In this document: positions 22,901 through 47,780 of the stretch, piece after piece | How the letters are laid out: each line of letters starts with the position of its first letter | How positions within the stretch are numbered: the first letter of the stretch is position 1 | NCBI RefSeq assembly: GCF_910596095.1 | Contig: NC_056533.1 | Span: 37,050,662-37,114,661, forward strand | Length of the DNA: 64,000 nucleotides | Reading direction: 5' to 3' | From: Thunnus maccoyii | Lineage: Eukaryota > Chordata > Actinopteri > Scombriformes > Scombridae | Program-made: the position numbers and the translations under genes | Notes under the pieces: generated by a model | What the model saw: only the letters and a program-made list of their open reading frames with translations | The model's database searches: none | What the model was told of the DNA's origin: nothing

Positions 22901-25900
22901 GGGCATCTGGACTTCTCGGTTGTAAATACTTGAAGATGTTTCGCTTCTCGTCCAACAGGATTCTTCAGTTCTGACCGACTGGTGGGAGGTCCAGGTGTTT
23001 AACCTCTGTGGGGTCATTATCAAGGTCATTGGTAGTTGGTTCGTTAGTGCTCCTGGCTGTTAAAGTAGTTGGAGTCATCTGAGGCCAAGTGCAAACGACA
23101 GTCGTTGGAGTTGTCCCGTGTGGCCAGATGTGAATGGTTGGGGGATTGTAGTTGGGGCATAAGTGGTGTCGTAGACCTCCTCCTCCTCCTCTTTTGTTGA
23201 GGGAGGGTTTCTCTACTTTGACATAGACGGCCTCCTTCACTCCTCTTCAAACCATCTGTCCTCCTTGTCACAAATATGTTTGTGTTGTCCTCAAAATATC
23301 TGATGTTGCAGTAAAATATCTGCTATTAGAAACTACAGCAACTTGTTATGGTTGTGGCAGTACTTGGCTATGGTTAAGGAAAGATTGTGGTCTTGGTTTA
23401 ATACAGAAGAAAGTCTAAGAAAGTCAACATAATTGGTGAAGCATTTTTATGGAATTATGCATAATATGTCCAAGGAGGTTTGAATCGAGGGCAACTGGAC
23501 TTCTTGGTTGTAGATACTTGAAGACGTTTCGCCTCTCATCCAAAGAGCTTCTTCAGTTCTGACTGACTGGTGAGAGGTCCAGGTGTTTAACTCCTGTGGG
23601 GTCGATATCAAGGTCTTTGATACTTGGTTCGTTAGTGCTCCTGGCTGTTCTAACGACAGTTGTTAAAGTCGTTGTAGTTGTCACATGAGGCCAAATGTGA
23701 ATGGTTGCTAAGTTGGGGGATAAGTGGAGTCGTAGGCCTCCTCTTCTGATGAGGGAAGGTTTCTCTACTTTGACGTAGATGGCCTCCTACACTCTTCTTC
23801 AAACCATCTGTCCACCCCGTCCAAAATATGTCAGTCTTGTCCTTGAAAGAGAGTTCCTTATTTTTCAGGTGCAGGTAAACTGCTGAGTCTTGACCCAAGT
23901 TGAGCCATGCATTAGTTTAATGGTTGTTTCGTTTCTCCGATATAAGAGTCTGTGCATTCCTCTCTGCGTTGGACTACATACACTAGATTGCTTTCCTTAT
24001 TTTTGGGTATGCGGTCTTTCAGGTGGACTAGTTTCTGTGTCAGTGTGTTAGTGGGTTTGAGAAACACAGGCTGAGTTTTTCAGATACTCCAGACACGTAT
24101 GGAATGACGACGCTGTTGCGTGTTGGTGTTCTTCTTGGATCTTGTGGCTGTTTTCACAAAGGCCCAGTCAGAGTATCCGCAAGCTTTAAGCGCCTCCTTC
24201 AGGGTGTTTGTGCTCCTTCTCTTGGACCTGGACACCTGTTGTACATTCATCAGCTTGGCGGTGCAGGACTCTGATAACTCCTAGTTTATGCTCCAGTGGG
24301 TTGTGAGAGTCAAAGAGTAAATACTGGTCTGTGTGTGTTTGGGGCTTTGAGGCTCCTGTCCTCTTTCTTACCTTCTGCACCCTTACACCACTAGTGGAGC
24401 TCTTAGATCCTCCACTCATGGCTTTCTAAGTGAACCTCGTACACATTTTAAGACCCGGGGGGATCGTGCCTTCCAGTCAGCAGCCCCTAAGCTCTGGAAG
24501 AGTCTTCCAACAAGCTTAAGGTCCTTGGATAATGTAGACTCCTTTAAAAAGCAGCTAAGAACCCATTTGTTCAGACAGGCAGTTGGGTAATATGTGATAT
24601 TTTATATCTTAATTTGTCCATTTTATCTGCTCTCCTTGTATATTTTATCTGGTGTCTTTGCTTTTTTATTTATTCTGATTTTATTTTATTTTATTTTTAT
24701 TTCACTTAATTTAATTTAATTTAATTTAATTTAATTTAATTTAATTTAATTTAATTTTATTTTATTTTATTTTATTTTATTTTATTTTTATTTCACTTAA
24801 TTTAATTTAATTTAATTTAATTTAATTTAATTTTATTTTATTTTATTTTATTTTATTTTATTTTTATTTCACTTAATTTTATTTTATTTTATTTCTTTGA
24901 CTGTGAAGCACTTTGTAACTTGCTTTCTTGCTCTTGAGTGTATCTTTAATGTGTTCTGTGAAGGTTTTCACTTCCTGGGTTTTAATTTTGACCCACGTGT
25001 GTCGTCCTCATATCTAAACTAGTGGCTCGGTGCTGGTTCTCTGGAGGAGTTCAGGGTTCTGCTTCTTCCATATAGAGGTTTGCCACAATGGGAGATACTG
25101 GTTAGACCATGGCACAGTCATGCTTTGGTCTGTAAAATCCCCCGTTGCACTGGAAATAGGAGTTTTGTCGTGTAGCAGTGGTTTTGAGGTCACATCATAG
25201 GTCAATGTGGTCTCATCCGGGTCCAGTTTCAGTCCTGGAACCTTGCTCACAGAGTCCACGGAGTTTTGAATGTGATGAGGAGTGTTACTGGGATGTTAGA
25301 TACATGTCTGGCAGTGTTGTGAGTAACTGTTGTAAACCTGTACATGCATCAGATGTTTGTTTTTAAGATTTCTATCAGACTTGAACAAGTGAACGTTGAG
25401 AGACCATGAAAACCTGAAGCACAGATAAGACGTATCACCGGAGGATCTCCTTCTCCTCTTTTGTGCTTCTGCAGAAACATTTTAACAGTTAAAAAAGAAA
25501 GCGTCTTACGATGAAGTGAAATGATGTTTGTCTGTTTTCCTGCAGCTTCGCGGTGCTCAGTGATAAAAAATTTCAAAATCGATGGGAGAGAGCAGAGATG
25601 AGGAGGAGAACTTTTCTTCTGCTGTACTACCTTCTTCGCTCACCTTTCTACGACAGATACTCTGAGTAAGTATCTGTGGAATAATTAATAATAACTATTA
25701 CTGCAACTGACCAGAGACTTTAGCAAAGACTTTATCAAAACTACCACTTCTGTGTTTATCAGAGAGACGCTGGTTATCATTAATAATAATTAGTCAATTA
25801 TAATTTCAGTTAATTAATTATTTAGTCAGAAAATTGTGGAGAAAAGCTCATAAAAGTGATGTTTTCAACTAGCTTGTTGGTTTTATTTTATTTAAGTTTT

Positions 25901-28900
25901 GCTTTAAAAATGACGTAAACAATTAAAATATTATCAAAATTGTTTGGTGATTTAATTTTATGTTGATCGATCAGCAAATCTTTTCAGCCCAACATGAAAT
26001 ACATCACTCTGTTTTTCAAGAATTAATGCTTTTATAAATATTTTTAATAAACGCTCAGTCGTTGGAAGTTAAATTGTGATTGTGTTTTGTTCATCTGCAG
26101 GGAAAAGATTCTCTTCCTGCTCAGACTTCTGGCTGATCACGTTCCAGGAATCGGCCTCGTTGCACGTAAGTATCCACGTCTGCTTCATGATGTTGAGATC
26201 CAGATTTGAGCTTTTTAAAGCCGCTGACAAAGATGGTTTCTCTATAACATTAAATATGTATTACACACTCCTAATAACTACGACAACAACACACCTAAAC
26301 TCAGTGTATCTGCTTCATCAGGACCGTGTGGGTGTTGCTTGATCATATCTAATCAACGGTAGTCTGGAAACATAAGAAAACAAACCTGCAGCTGTTATCA
26401 GATTTAGACTCAAACATCGTTAATCCTGTTTGGTGCGCAGACGTATGTGATGACACCTTCTTTACAACTCAGCGCTGCTCATTTCAAACCAGTGAGAAGA
26501 GCAAGAAAGACACACAAAAAAGAAATCTCTCATGAAATACGGTCTGAACTTTGGCTGAAAGGATCCCATCACTCACAGTGAGGCCTTTAAAGGAATAAAA
26601 TGTGTTTTATTCTTTCTTTTGGACGTCAAAGTAGCTGTAATAGATGTTGGAGGCAGAAAAGGTGTCGACTCTTTATTCTAGTAATTGTTTGAATGATTTC
26701 TTAGAATGTTTTCTTAAAATAACTGTAATTACATAATTAAACATATTCAAATTAGAAAAACAAGTTTTCTTAAAATAATTGCTTAATTTAAACCCAATTA
26801 AATATTCATTTATTATTGGAAACTTTATCCCTTATACATGTTGAATTGTATGTTTGCCAGTCGACAAATTTAACATGGTTTGAATGTCTAAGTTACACTA
26901 GCTTAGCAGTTAACTTAATTAGCTAAAAATGTGTCAATTTTCACTGTAATTAGCACCAAATTATTCCAGGAAACTTTGTTGAAAACGTTCCTTGCATAGG
27001 AAATTATTAATAAATAATTACTGATAATAAGAAAAGTTTCCAGAACTTTCACAGTAAACATGTTTTGTTGTCAGCACCATGAATTCAGAGAATAAATTCA
27101 TTAAGGAATAAGGTCAGAGCGGCCATTATGTAGCGACACAGAGAGGATTCCTTCATACAAGAAGCGTGAAAACGAGTTTCTCCTCCCTGCAGAAAATAGG
27201 CCACAATGCAAAGCAGCAATAAATCAGGTTATCTCTGAGTCAGAGGCTCTTTAACACATTGTAAAATAATTCCTGCAGCTAAGTGATGTGGAACAGTCGA
27301 TCTAAAGTGACACTTTTGAAAAACAGAATAACACAATCTTCAAATACTAATAGAAAATAAAACACTGTTTCTCAGTTCAATACACTCTGGAGTTTTGCTG
27401 CTTCAGCATTTCTTTAGACTTGTATTAGCGTTAGCTTATGGTGGCTAATGTTAGGAAACTTTAGATACAGTAGATACTGTTGTGTAATATTACTGAGTCA
27501 GTCTAGTCTGTCTTAAAACAAGTCAGGAGCCCTAATCAACATGAAACATGTTTTTCTTGCTGTAATCATTCCTCCTGTTCATACTGACCATTAGAAGATC
27601 CCTTCATAATGCACTTACAATGGAAGTGATGGGGGACAAAATCCACAGTCCTCCTTCTGTGCAAAAATGTATTTAAAAGTTTATCTGAAGCTAATATGAA
27701 GCTTCAGCGTCCAAATGAGTCAAATCAAGTAGATATCTTTCAATGTTACAGTCTTTTTAGTGCCAAAGTCCCTCTTTTTGTTACTATACTTCCACCTGCA
27801 GCTCAACAGGGAAACACTGTCCGAGGAAACACAAAGAGGGAATTTGATGCTAAAAAGACTGTAAATGTGTCAGATATCCACTTGATATGACTAACTCAGA
27901 CTGCTGAAGCTGAATATAAGCTTCACATCAACTTTTAAATACATTTTTGCACAAAAACAAGAAGTCCAGATTTAGTCTCTCATCACTTACATTAGCACAG
28001 ATCTTTTAATAATAGCCAGTATGAAGAGGAGGAATTACTACAGAGAGCAAAACCTGTTTCAATCTTCATTTGGGAACCTGACTTTTGTTTTAAGACACAC
28101 TTGAACAATTGTGAACTTATCCTTTTAATTTACTCACAGCAGACTCATGCATACAAGTCTGTTTTATTAATTCATCTGTTTAACATACAACATATCAACT
28201 TTTAAATGCATTTTTGCAATAAATGACAAGCTCGCTAGTTTCAACTACTTTATATACAGTTAGCTAGTTTAGTCCAGTGGTTCCCAACCTAGGGGTCGGG
28301 CCCCTCCAAAGGGTCAGCAGATAAATCTGAGGGGTGGTGAGATGATTAATGGGAGAGGAAAGAAGAAAAAACAAAGTTCTGATACACAAATCTGTTTTCA
28401 GTTTTTGGACTTTTTCTCTAATCTTTGATTTTTGCTGAAATATTGGATCATTTGAACATTTATTGAAATGAAAGCATGTGAGAAGTTTAGAGGGAAAAAT
28501 CACCATTTGGTGGAGCTGTTAACAACTCATAGACATGTGAAATGTGACCCCGACTACACACTGCTTTTTGTAAGACGTCAAAAGACAAAAAAGGTTGGAA
28601 ACCACTGGTTTCATCTTTAACAATGTGTTGTATTTTAAAAGCTTGTTATATTATCCATTGTGTCAAATCTTCATCTGAAAAGTAACTAAAGCTGTCAAAT
28701 AAATGTAGTGGAGTAGAAAGTACAATATAAAGTATATAATACATAAAGTAGCATCACATGGAAATACTCAAGTAAAGTATTTAGTTACTTTCCACCACTG
28801 CCGTTTATTCTCTCTAATTATAATATCTAATTATACTGTTCAGTCAAGTTTTAATAATATAATAATGGCCCAAATATAATTTATAACAGTGAGAATGAAT

Positions 28901-29137
28901 TTAATGAACACAATCCCAACAATTTATTGGGTCACACATGCATTAATAGAAATAAAGCCAATTTCTTCTCACTTACACCAATCAATTCCAATCTGTTTTA
29001 TCTAATTATTGTTTTTTATTAATCACTATTATCAGTTGGTAACACTTTAATGCTGAGTCTGATCCTGTTTGTGTTCAGGCCCTCTCATGGACTACCTCCC
29101 CTCCTGGCAGAAGATCTACTTCTACAACTGGGGATAA
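10925..29137 (+). CDS. pex16: Peroxisomal biogenesis factor 16 (complete, 11 coding exons)
   Basis: Integral peroxisomal membrane protein that acts early in peroxisome formation by recruiting PEX3 and other membrane proteins (family knowledge). Exons: 10925-11057, 13206-13241, 13460-13536, 13962-14095, 15145-15245, 15546-15626, 18610-18762, 20740-20812, 25546-25665, 26101-26165, 29079-29137. All borders are GT/AG and the frame is continuous for 343 codons; the human protein is 336. Recognisable blocks in order: [29 protein letters not shown], the hydrophobic stretch [18 protein letters not shown]...[12 protein letters not shown] (about residues 87-127), [38 protein letters not shown] and the C-terminal [18 protein letters not shown]. 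The ATG gives an N-terminus about 7 residues longer than human. The introns hold most of the window's repeats. Convergent with arfgap2. Confidence 0.97.
11360..11396 (+). repeat. 37-bp poly-G tract
   Basis: An unbroken run of about 37 G in pex16 intron 1, roughly 300 bp from the exon 1 donor. Length may be inexact because such runs are unstable and hard to sequence. Confidence 0.9.
11760..12295 (+). repeat. Dispersed repeat, copy 2 (paired with 9440-9920)
   Basis: Same block order as 9440-9920, with about 50 bp of extra AT-rich sequence in the middle. Lies in pex16 intron 1. Confidence 0.72.
12460..12560 (+). repeat. Dispersed fish repeat fragment
   Basis: 'caagtcaagtttatttt', 'ggagtcgaccaaagtgcttt' and 'acagaagattataaaa' are typical of a widespread teleost interspersed repeat. 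Recognised by eye only. Confidence 0.45.
12813..13162 (+). repeat. 47-bp minisatellite, about 7.4 units
   Basis: Unit starts ctttaactacatcaagctc and ends ttttactgcaata. Successive units begin near 12815, 12862, 12909, 12956, 13003, 13050, 13097 and a partial one at 13144. Differences are mainly ctttaac/cttgaac and one gcttt/acttt. Ends about 40 bp before the exon 2 acceptor of pex16. Confidence 0.93.
14141..14180 (+). repeat. Short GGGGATGT tandem
   Basis: Three to four copies of gtggggat shortly after the exon 4 donor in pex16 intron 4. Confidence 0.75.
14946..14994 (+). repeat. Tc1/mariner-like terminal fragment
   Basis: GTGTCCACATACTTTTGGCC followed by atgtagtgtatga matches the characteristic end of fish Tc1-type elements. 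No partner end was found, and the rest of pex16 intron 4 shows nothing else. Confidence 0.5.
15627..18609. other. pex16 intron 6, mostly unremarkable
   Basis: About 3 kb of AT-rich intron. The (GA)n tract at 16862, a (GTT)n tract at 17584-17607 and a CT-rich tract before the exon 7 acceptor are the only clear structures. No coding signal was found. Confidence 0.6.
16862..16898 (+). repeat. (GA)n microsatellite
   Basis: About 18 GA units in pex16 intron 6. Confidence 0.95.
18785..19116. repeat. Long imperfect palindrome (foldback element)
   Basis: The left arm (tatcgatggc, gagcaaaac, tgctatttgttaaggat, tagactatattactatatta) reappears inverted in the right arm (tcttcggccatcgata, gttttgctctt, atccttaacaaatagca, taatatagtaatatagtc). 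The arms span roughly 18790-18925 and 18955-19113, with a short AT-rich loop. The right arm carries an extra poly-T-containing insert of about 30 bp. It lies about 25 bp downstream of the pex16 exon 7 donor. Probably a nonautonomous foldback or MITE; no clear target duplication. Confidence 0.82.
19725..20040 (+). repeat. Dispersed fish repeat ('tcagaattagaatcaagttttattg')
   Basis: 'agaattagaatcaagtttta', 'acaaggaatttgactctggt' and a trailing 'gtgcaaatatgtgtaaaagtg' are characteristic of a common teleost repeat. A relative is at 47608-47780. The rest of pex16 intron 7 has no other recognised feature. Confidence 0.5.
21661..23425 (-). repeat. Tandem array of Penelope 3' ends, ~594-bp period, 3 units
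   Basis: The marker atctcgtttaagttgtttgt occurs at 21661, 22237 and 22831, spacings of about 576 and 594 bp. Units two and three look nearly identical over long stretches. Each unit holds, on the minus strand, the element's C-terminal coding piece ([23 protein letters not shown]) plus downstream noncoding tail. Partial tandem copies are a known trait of Penelope-like elements. Confidence 0.9.
24425..24930 (+). mobile_element. LINE (L2-like) 3' fragment nested in the Penelope element
   Basis: Plus-strand translation at about 24468-24590 gives [20 protein letters not shown]...[14 protein letters not shown], the typical end of an L2/CR1-group ORF2. It is followed by a tail ending in gtgaagcactttgtaact. 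The (AATTT/TTTTA)n tract lies within the tail. Confidence 0.7.
24670..24895 (+). repeat. (TTTTA)n/(AATTT)n pentanucleotide tract
   Basis: Alternating blocks of ttaat/aattt and ttatt/tttta pentamers. Two long blocks are joined by tttttatttcacttaattt, suggesting duplication of a block boundary. Confidence 0.9.
27512..28122. mobile_element. Foldback element family C, near-complete copy
   Basis: About 600 bp in pex16 intron 10. The left half (cattcctcctgttcatactg, gaccattagaagatc, ctgaagctaatatgaagctt, tcaagtagatatc) is mirrored by the right half (gatatccacttgata, gaatataagcttcac, ataatagccagtatgaagag, gaggaattactac). Related copies are at 53258-54203 and 60562-60810. No protein. The arms look too diverged to be recent. 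Confidence 0.75.
28275..28607. mobile_element. hAT-like MITE, CAGTGGTTCCCAACC ends
   Basis: Starts CAGTGGTTCCCAACC and ends GGTTGGAAACCACTG. The flanks gtttagtc and gtttcatc match 6 of 8, an old 8-bp duplication. The interior contains the aggggtc/gggtc motifs common in such fish elements. A partial relative ends at about 56998. Confidence 0.78.
28608..28800 (+). repeat. Dispersed repeat (relative of 9990-10245)
   Basis: Carries the same blocks as the cars1 intron repeat: 'tgtgtcaaatcttcatctga', 'gtaactaaagctgtc', 'gtggagtagaaagtacaata'. The MITE at 28275 shares the upstream part of this unit, so the families were probably copied together. Confidence 0.6.
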
Positions 29138-30295
29138 AAACCTGCCAGACGTCATCACAATCTTTTGACGTTTGCGAGTCAACAGAGGAAAAAAACGAAC
29201 TGACAGGCCGTTACGGCGGGCCGTATCCCCCCCCCCACAGATCACATACAAGGATTTGGAGATGATCGCCACTTCCAGCCAACAGCGAACGCCTTTATAT
29301 TAATATAAACTGATTTAAGATGTAAGAAATAACTATTTTGGTAACACTTTCAGCAAACTGATTCATGTATATTTTTATGGGGTCTGTCTTTTCTCTTGTC
29401 TGGTTTGAGGAAACATCTGCCGCCGTCGTGTCTACACAGTGACAGTTTATATGATTTGTGGCAGAATGTGAGTTCTGTTATTCTATAATTTCATTCCAGT
29501 CTTGCCAAGCCCCTCGTTATGTCAGCAGATAAGCTGCAGGGTGACTATAAAAAAAAAAAAAGACAAAGCTGTGAGTTGTGAACAATTCATCCACACCGGC
29601 GGGCATCCCACCTGTTGCAGAAAAGAGGCTGCGACACCAGTGGAAGCACATTAAAACATCATGAAAACTTGTGAGACAGCAAAAACAGGTTTGTGTCAGG
29701 GTGTGTATGTGTGCTGGAGTCAAAGACAAGAACATAACTGAGGTTTTCAATCTTTATTAACATACTGAATAAGTTTCTTTTTGTAGCCTACAAATAAATA
29801 GTTTTCATCCTTTCAAGTCCACACGTTTTGTTTGTTTCTTTTTTTTTTTTTTATGTGGAGGTTTTATTTATGGGTGGGACATACACAGGCATGGCCACTC
29901 TAGGAAAACAAAAAAAAAAAATATGACACTCTCTCATCTATCAGAGAAAATTATACAAACCGGTTTTCCCAGACCTCCCATCATCTACTTGGGAGAGTTC
30001 ATTGAATAATAACTCGTTGAATGTCAAGTCTGCCGGAACACAAGGTGAAGACGCTGACAGACAGACAGACGAGGTGTGTGTGTTTGTGTGTGTGTGTGAT
30101 CCATGTAAGCTGCAACACCAAGCTAAACACGTTGGTATGATTGTTATTACAGAAGTTCATACGAGACACATTTTTATTGTTTATTTGCATGCTGTCTGGT
30201 CCTGAAGTGTCATTTTTCAGCTAAACTGTGTTAGAGAAATATTTTAAAAAAAAGGTCCTCATCCCAGTGACTTATACTGGGAGACAAATCACAAC

Positions 30296-30626
30296 CATGG
30301 ATGTGTTAGAAGAGCTGGATACGCTAAAAAAAAAAAACGTCTCTAGCTTCCGTGTTGTGCGGCCTTGTGATGATGTCAAGGATGTTTTATTTATAATTCT
30401 CAGCTTGAGGAAAGTTTTACACATTTAAAACCTTCATGGATCAAAAAAAATCATAATAGAAAGAGTCATAATTCAGCTTGTTTGCAGTCAACAGTTTTAC
30501 TACGGTGGTCTACGGGAAAAAAAGCTGTTTTGGGGCCGCAGGTGGATTTTTCCGCTGCAATACCGCAAGTGACCACTAGGTAAAAACTGTGCAGCGGCGC
30601 CATATCCAGTTCATTATACATCCACG
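30296..30626. mobile_element. MITE family A, copy 3 (internally deleted)
   Basis: Begins CATGGATGTGTTAGAAGAGC and ends CATTATACATCCACG. The flanks atcacaac (30288-30295) and gtcacaac (30627-30634) match 7 of 8. At 331 bp it is shorter than copies at 330 and 49661 but shares 'tctagcttcc' and 'tgtgcggcc' interior motifs. Confidence 0.8.
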
Positions 30627-30986
30627 GTCACAACCCTTTATGATGAGCCTTGAATGTCAGGATTATTATTATTATTATTATTCGATCAACCAATACGTCT
30701 GAAACAGAAAAGATAATAATATAAAACTGCCGACAGCGTTAACCTAAAACATCTTCTCGAGGCAGACTTCAGATTCAACCGGCGCAAACGTCAAAGTGAG
30801 TTTATCATCGAAGGGTCAGAAAATAAGAGATGCATAGTCAACACGGTGTTGTTTTACGAGCTAGGAGTTAGCATTTCTATCTGAATATCAATATCAGACT
30901 TTTTTTTTTTTTTACAAGTGCAGTTTGCTTTTAATCCCTTAATTTGGATTCTCTAATTCCTCTGAACTGTTCTGTTTGTTGGAGCC

Positions 30987-30990
<4 letters not shown>

Positions 30991-31041
<51 letters not shown>
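30991..31041 (+). repeat. (CTG)17 trinucleotide repeat
   Basis: Uninterrupted CTG (CAG on the other strand), 51 bp, in the region between the two convergent genes and possibly within a 3' UTR. Confidence 0.95.
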
Positions 31042-31043
<2 letters not shown>

Positions 31044-31825
31044 TGGCGGCAAATTGGAGGCTGCACTTCCTATTTTTAACTATTTTTTAAAAGGATAAAT
31101 AGCAGCTGGGACATCAAATATTTAATACTTTCTCCTCGTAGACAGAAATGTTTAACTCCAAGCTCATAAATAGTCTGAATTGGTCGAGACAGTCGGCTGT
31201 CAGTAGTTGATGTAAATGAATAAGTGAGTGAGCAGCGGTGAACTGAACACTGAATGCAAACACGGTGGATTCTTCTTCAAATTAACACTTAAAAGTTGAA
31301 AATATATACTGAACTTTTTTTTTTTTAATATAACAATTAAACAAAAAAAAAAAAGACATAAGCATTAAGTATTTGAGAATCAAAAAAACAACACTTTGAT
31401 TTATGTATAAGGAATAAAATATAGTAGAATTAACTTTGAAAATCTAAGACCAAAAAAAAAAAAAAAAAAAAAAAAAAATTCCCCGACTGTAAATTACAAC
31501 AAAACTCTTGGTTTAGAAAAAAAACACTACATCCTCCCGATGGTTTCCTTTAAGAAAATAAAACTCAAGAGTCTGCTAATGAGAATGAGAGAAGGAAAAT
31601 ATTGTCTCACTCCTGTAAAATTGTCTCTAAAAGAAGACGGGCGGCGAGAAGGACGATTTCTTTCTTTCCCCTCCCCTCCATGCTGATCCTCTCTCCGCTG
31701 CTTCCCGTCTCTCCCCGTCTCGTCTCTTCCTGCCCCACGTGTCAGTCAGGAGGCTGGTCGGCTCTACACAGGCGTCAGTTAGTGTGTGTGTCTTCCCCCC
31801 CCGCAGGGTCGGTGCTCGTCTCTGT

Positions 31826-46855
<15,030 letters not shown>

Positions 46856-46882
46856 CTTGCCACTCTGACAATTTCCATATGC

Positions 46883-46890
46883 TGACGTCA
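46883..46890. promoter_or_regulatory. Palindromic CRE (TGACGTCA) near arfgap2 start
   Basis: An exact full CRE lies 28 bp upstream of the arfgap2 ATG at 46855, probably in or next to the core promoter. CREB/ATF binding is inferred. Confidence 0.6.
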
Positions 46891-47607
46891 CTACGGGTCC
46901 TCCCGTGCCCAAAAGAAAAGAAAAAAAAGAAAAAAGCGATATATCCTGGAGGAATACGTGGACTTTGCGGATATTTGTTCCTTTTGTAATCACCAGAAAT
47001 AATGTGCTGTCATTCATAAATTACATTTCTTAATCAGTTCATCAGAAAGTTCAAACTTGGTAGTGGTCTCCAGTATTAGCATAAAGCGCCCCCCATATCA
47101 TCTGGAATGTTTGTAAGTGGCCTTTTGCAGCATTTGTCAGCTATTTCATGGTCAGGCAGCTTTAAAGGCTTTTCAGCCATTGAGTTGTTGCTTCAGTTTT
47201 TTTCCCATTGAAGTGTAATAAGCGATAATTGCTCTAGTTGGATAATTGCTGGTTGTGCAAACGTGAAAAAACTACAATGAACATTTGACTATAAACTCAA
47301 GCTTGCAGAATGACTTGTCATGTCTATGAAAACATTTTTTTTTTTTCTTAATTATCACTCTTACACACCGTATTCAATTAAGTGCCATAGTCTACACTTA
47401 TTGGCTTATCCTATTCAACTGCTAAACCAATCGACATTAAGCCCTTAATGGGATCAAATTAGTTAAGGCTGTATCTTGAGTATCCAGAAGTCTCTCAAGA
47501 AAAACAGTCATTATGGATTCCAATGAAAAGGGCGGGATACTCTAAATACTACAGTACTTCTCCTTTACTCTAAACAAGAGTAAAGTCAGTAAGTTGAGGC
47601 AGTTTTC

Positions 47608-47780
47608 AAGAATCAGAATTAGAAATAGAAACAGGTTTAATGGCAAGTAGGTTTGCACATACAAAGAATTTACTTATGGTGCAGAACAAGCAGAATATAC
47701 ACAAAAGTCAAGTAATCATAAATAATATATAACAGAAATGTACAATAAGAATATATAAAAACATGATCATCTGCAAAATC
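47608..47780 (+). repeat. Dispersed fish repeat, relative of 19725-20040
   Basis: 'aatcagaattagaaatagaa', 'ggcaagtaggtttgcacata' and 'caaagaatttac' follow the same order as the copy in pex16 intron 7. Confidence 0.5.

Larger units (their letters stand above)
21640..25340 (-). mobile_element. Degenerate Penelope-like retroelement (RT + GIY-YIG), interrupted
   Basis: Reads on the minus strand inside pex16 intron 8, from 25340 down to 21640. Recognisable broken protein pieces in order: an RT palm segment ([17 protein letters not shown] near 25200, then NLYMEE in another frame), [20 protein letters not shown] (about 24300-24340), [10 protein letters not shown] (near 24100), a linker ending QKLVHLKD, a GIY-YIG-like region with YIGETKQPL (near 23940), [12 protein letters not shown] (near 23880) and VKVEKPSLN with GGGLRHHL. 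Stops and frameshifts are frequent, so it is dead. A LINE fragment is nested at 24425-24930, and the 3' part is tandemly repeated. Confidence 0.8.
29138..31825. other. Intergenic stretch between convergent pex16 and arfgap2
   Basis: Holds the 3' UTRs of both genes, whose ends I cannot fix. An AATAAA at 29793-29798 is a possible pex16 polyadenylation signal, about 650 bp after the stop. Also present: a family A MITE at 30296-30626, an (ATT)n run at 30662-30681, (CTG)17, and poly-A of about 27 at 31453-31480. No other coding potential is convincing. Confidence 0.6.

Noticed and set aside
22078..22974. Two near-identical 100-codon plus-strand ORFs
   Set aside because: They are antisense shadows of the tandem Penelope 3' repeat and have no protein-like composition or splice context.
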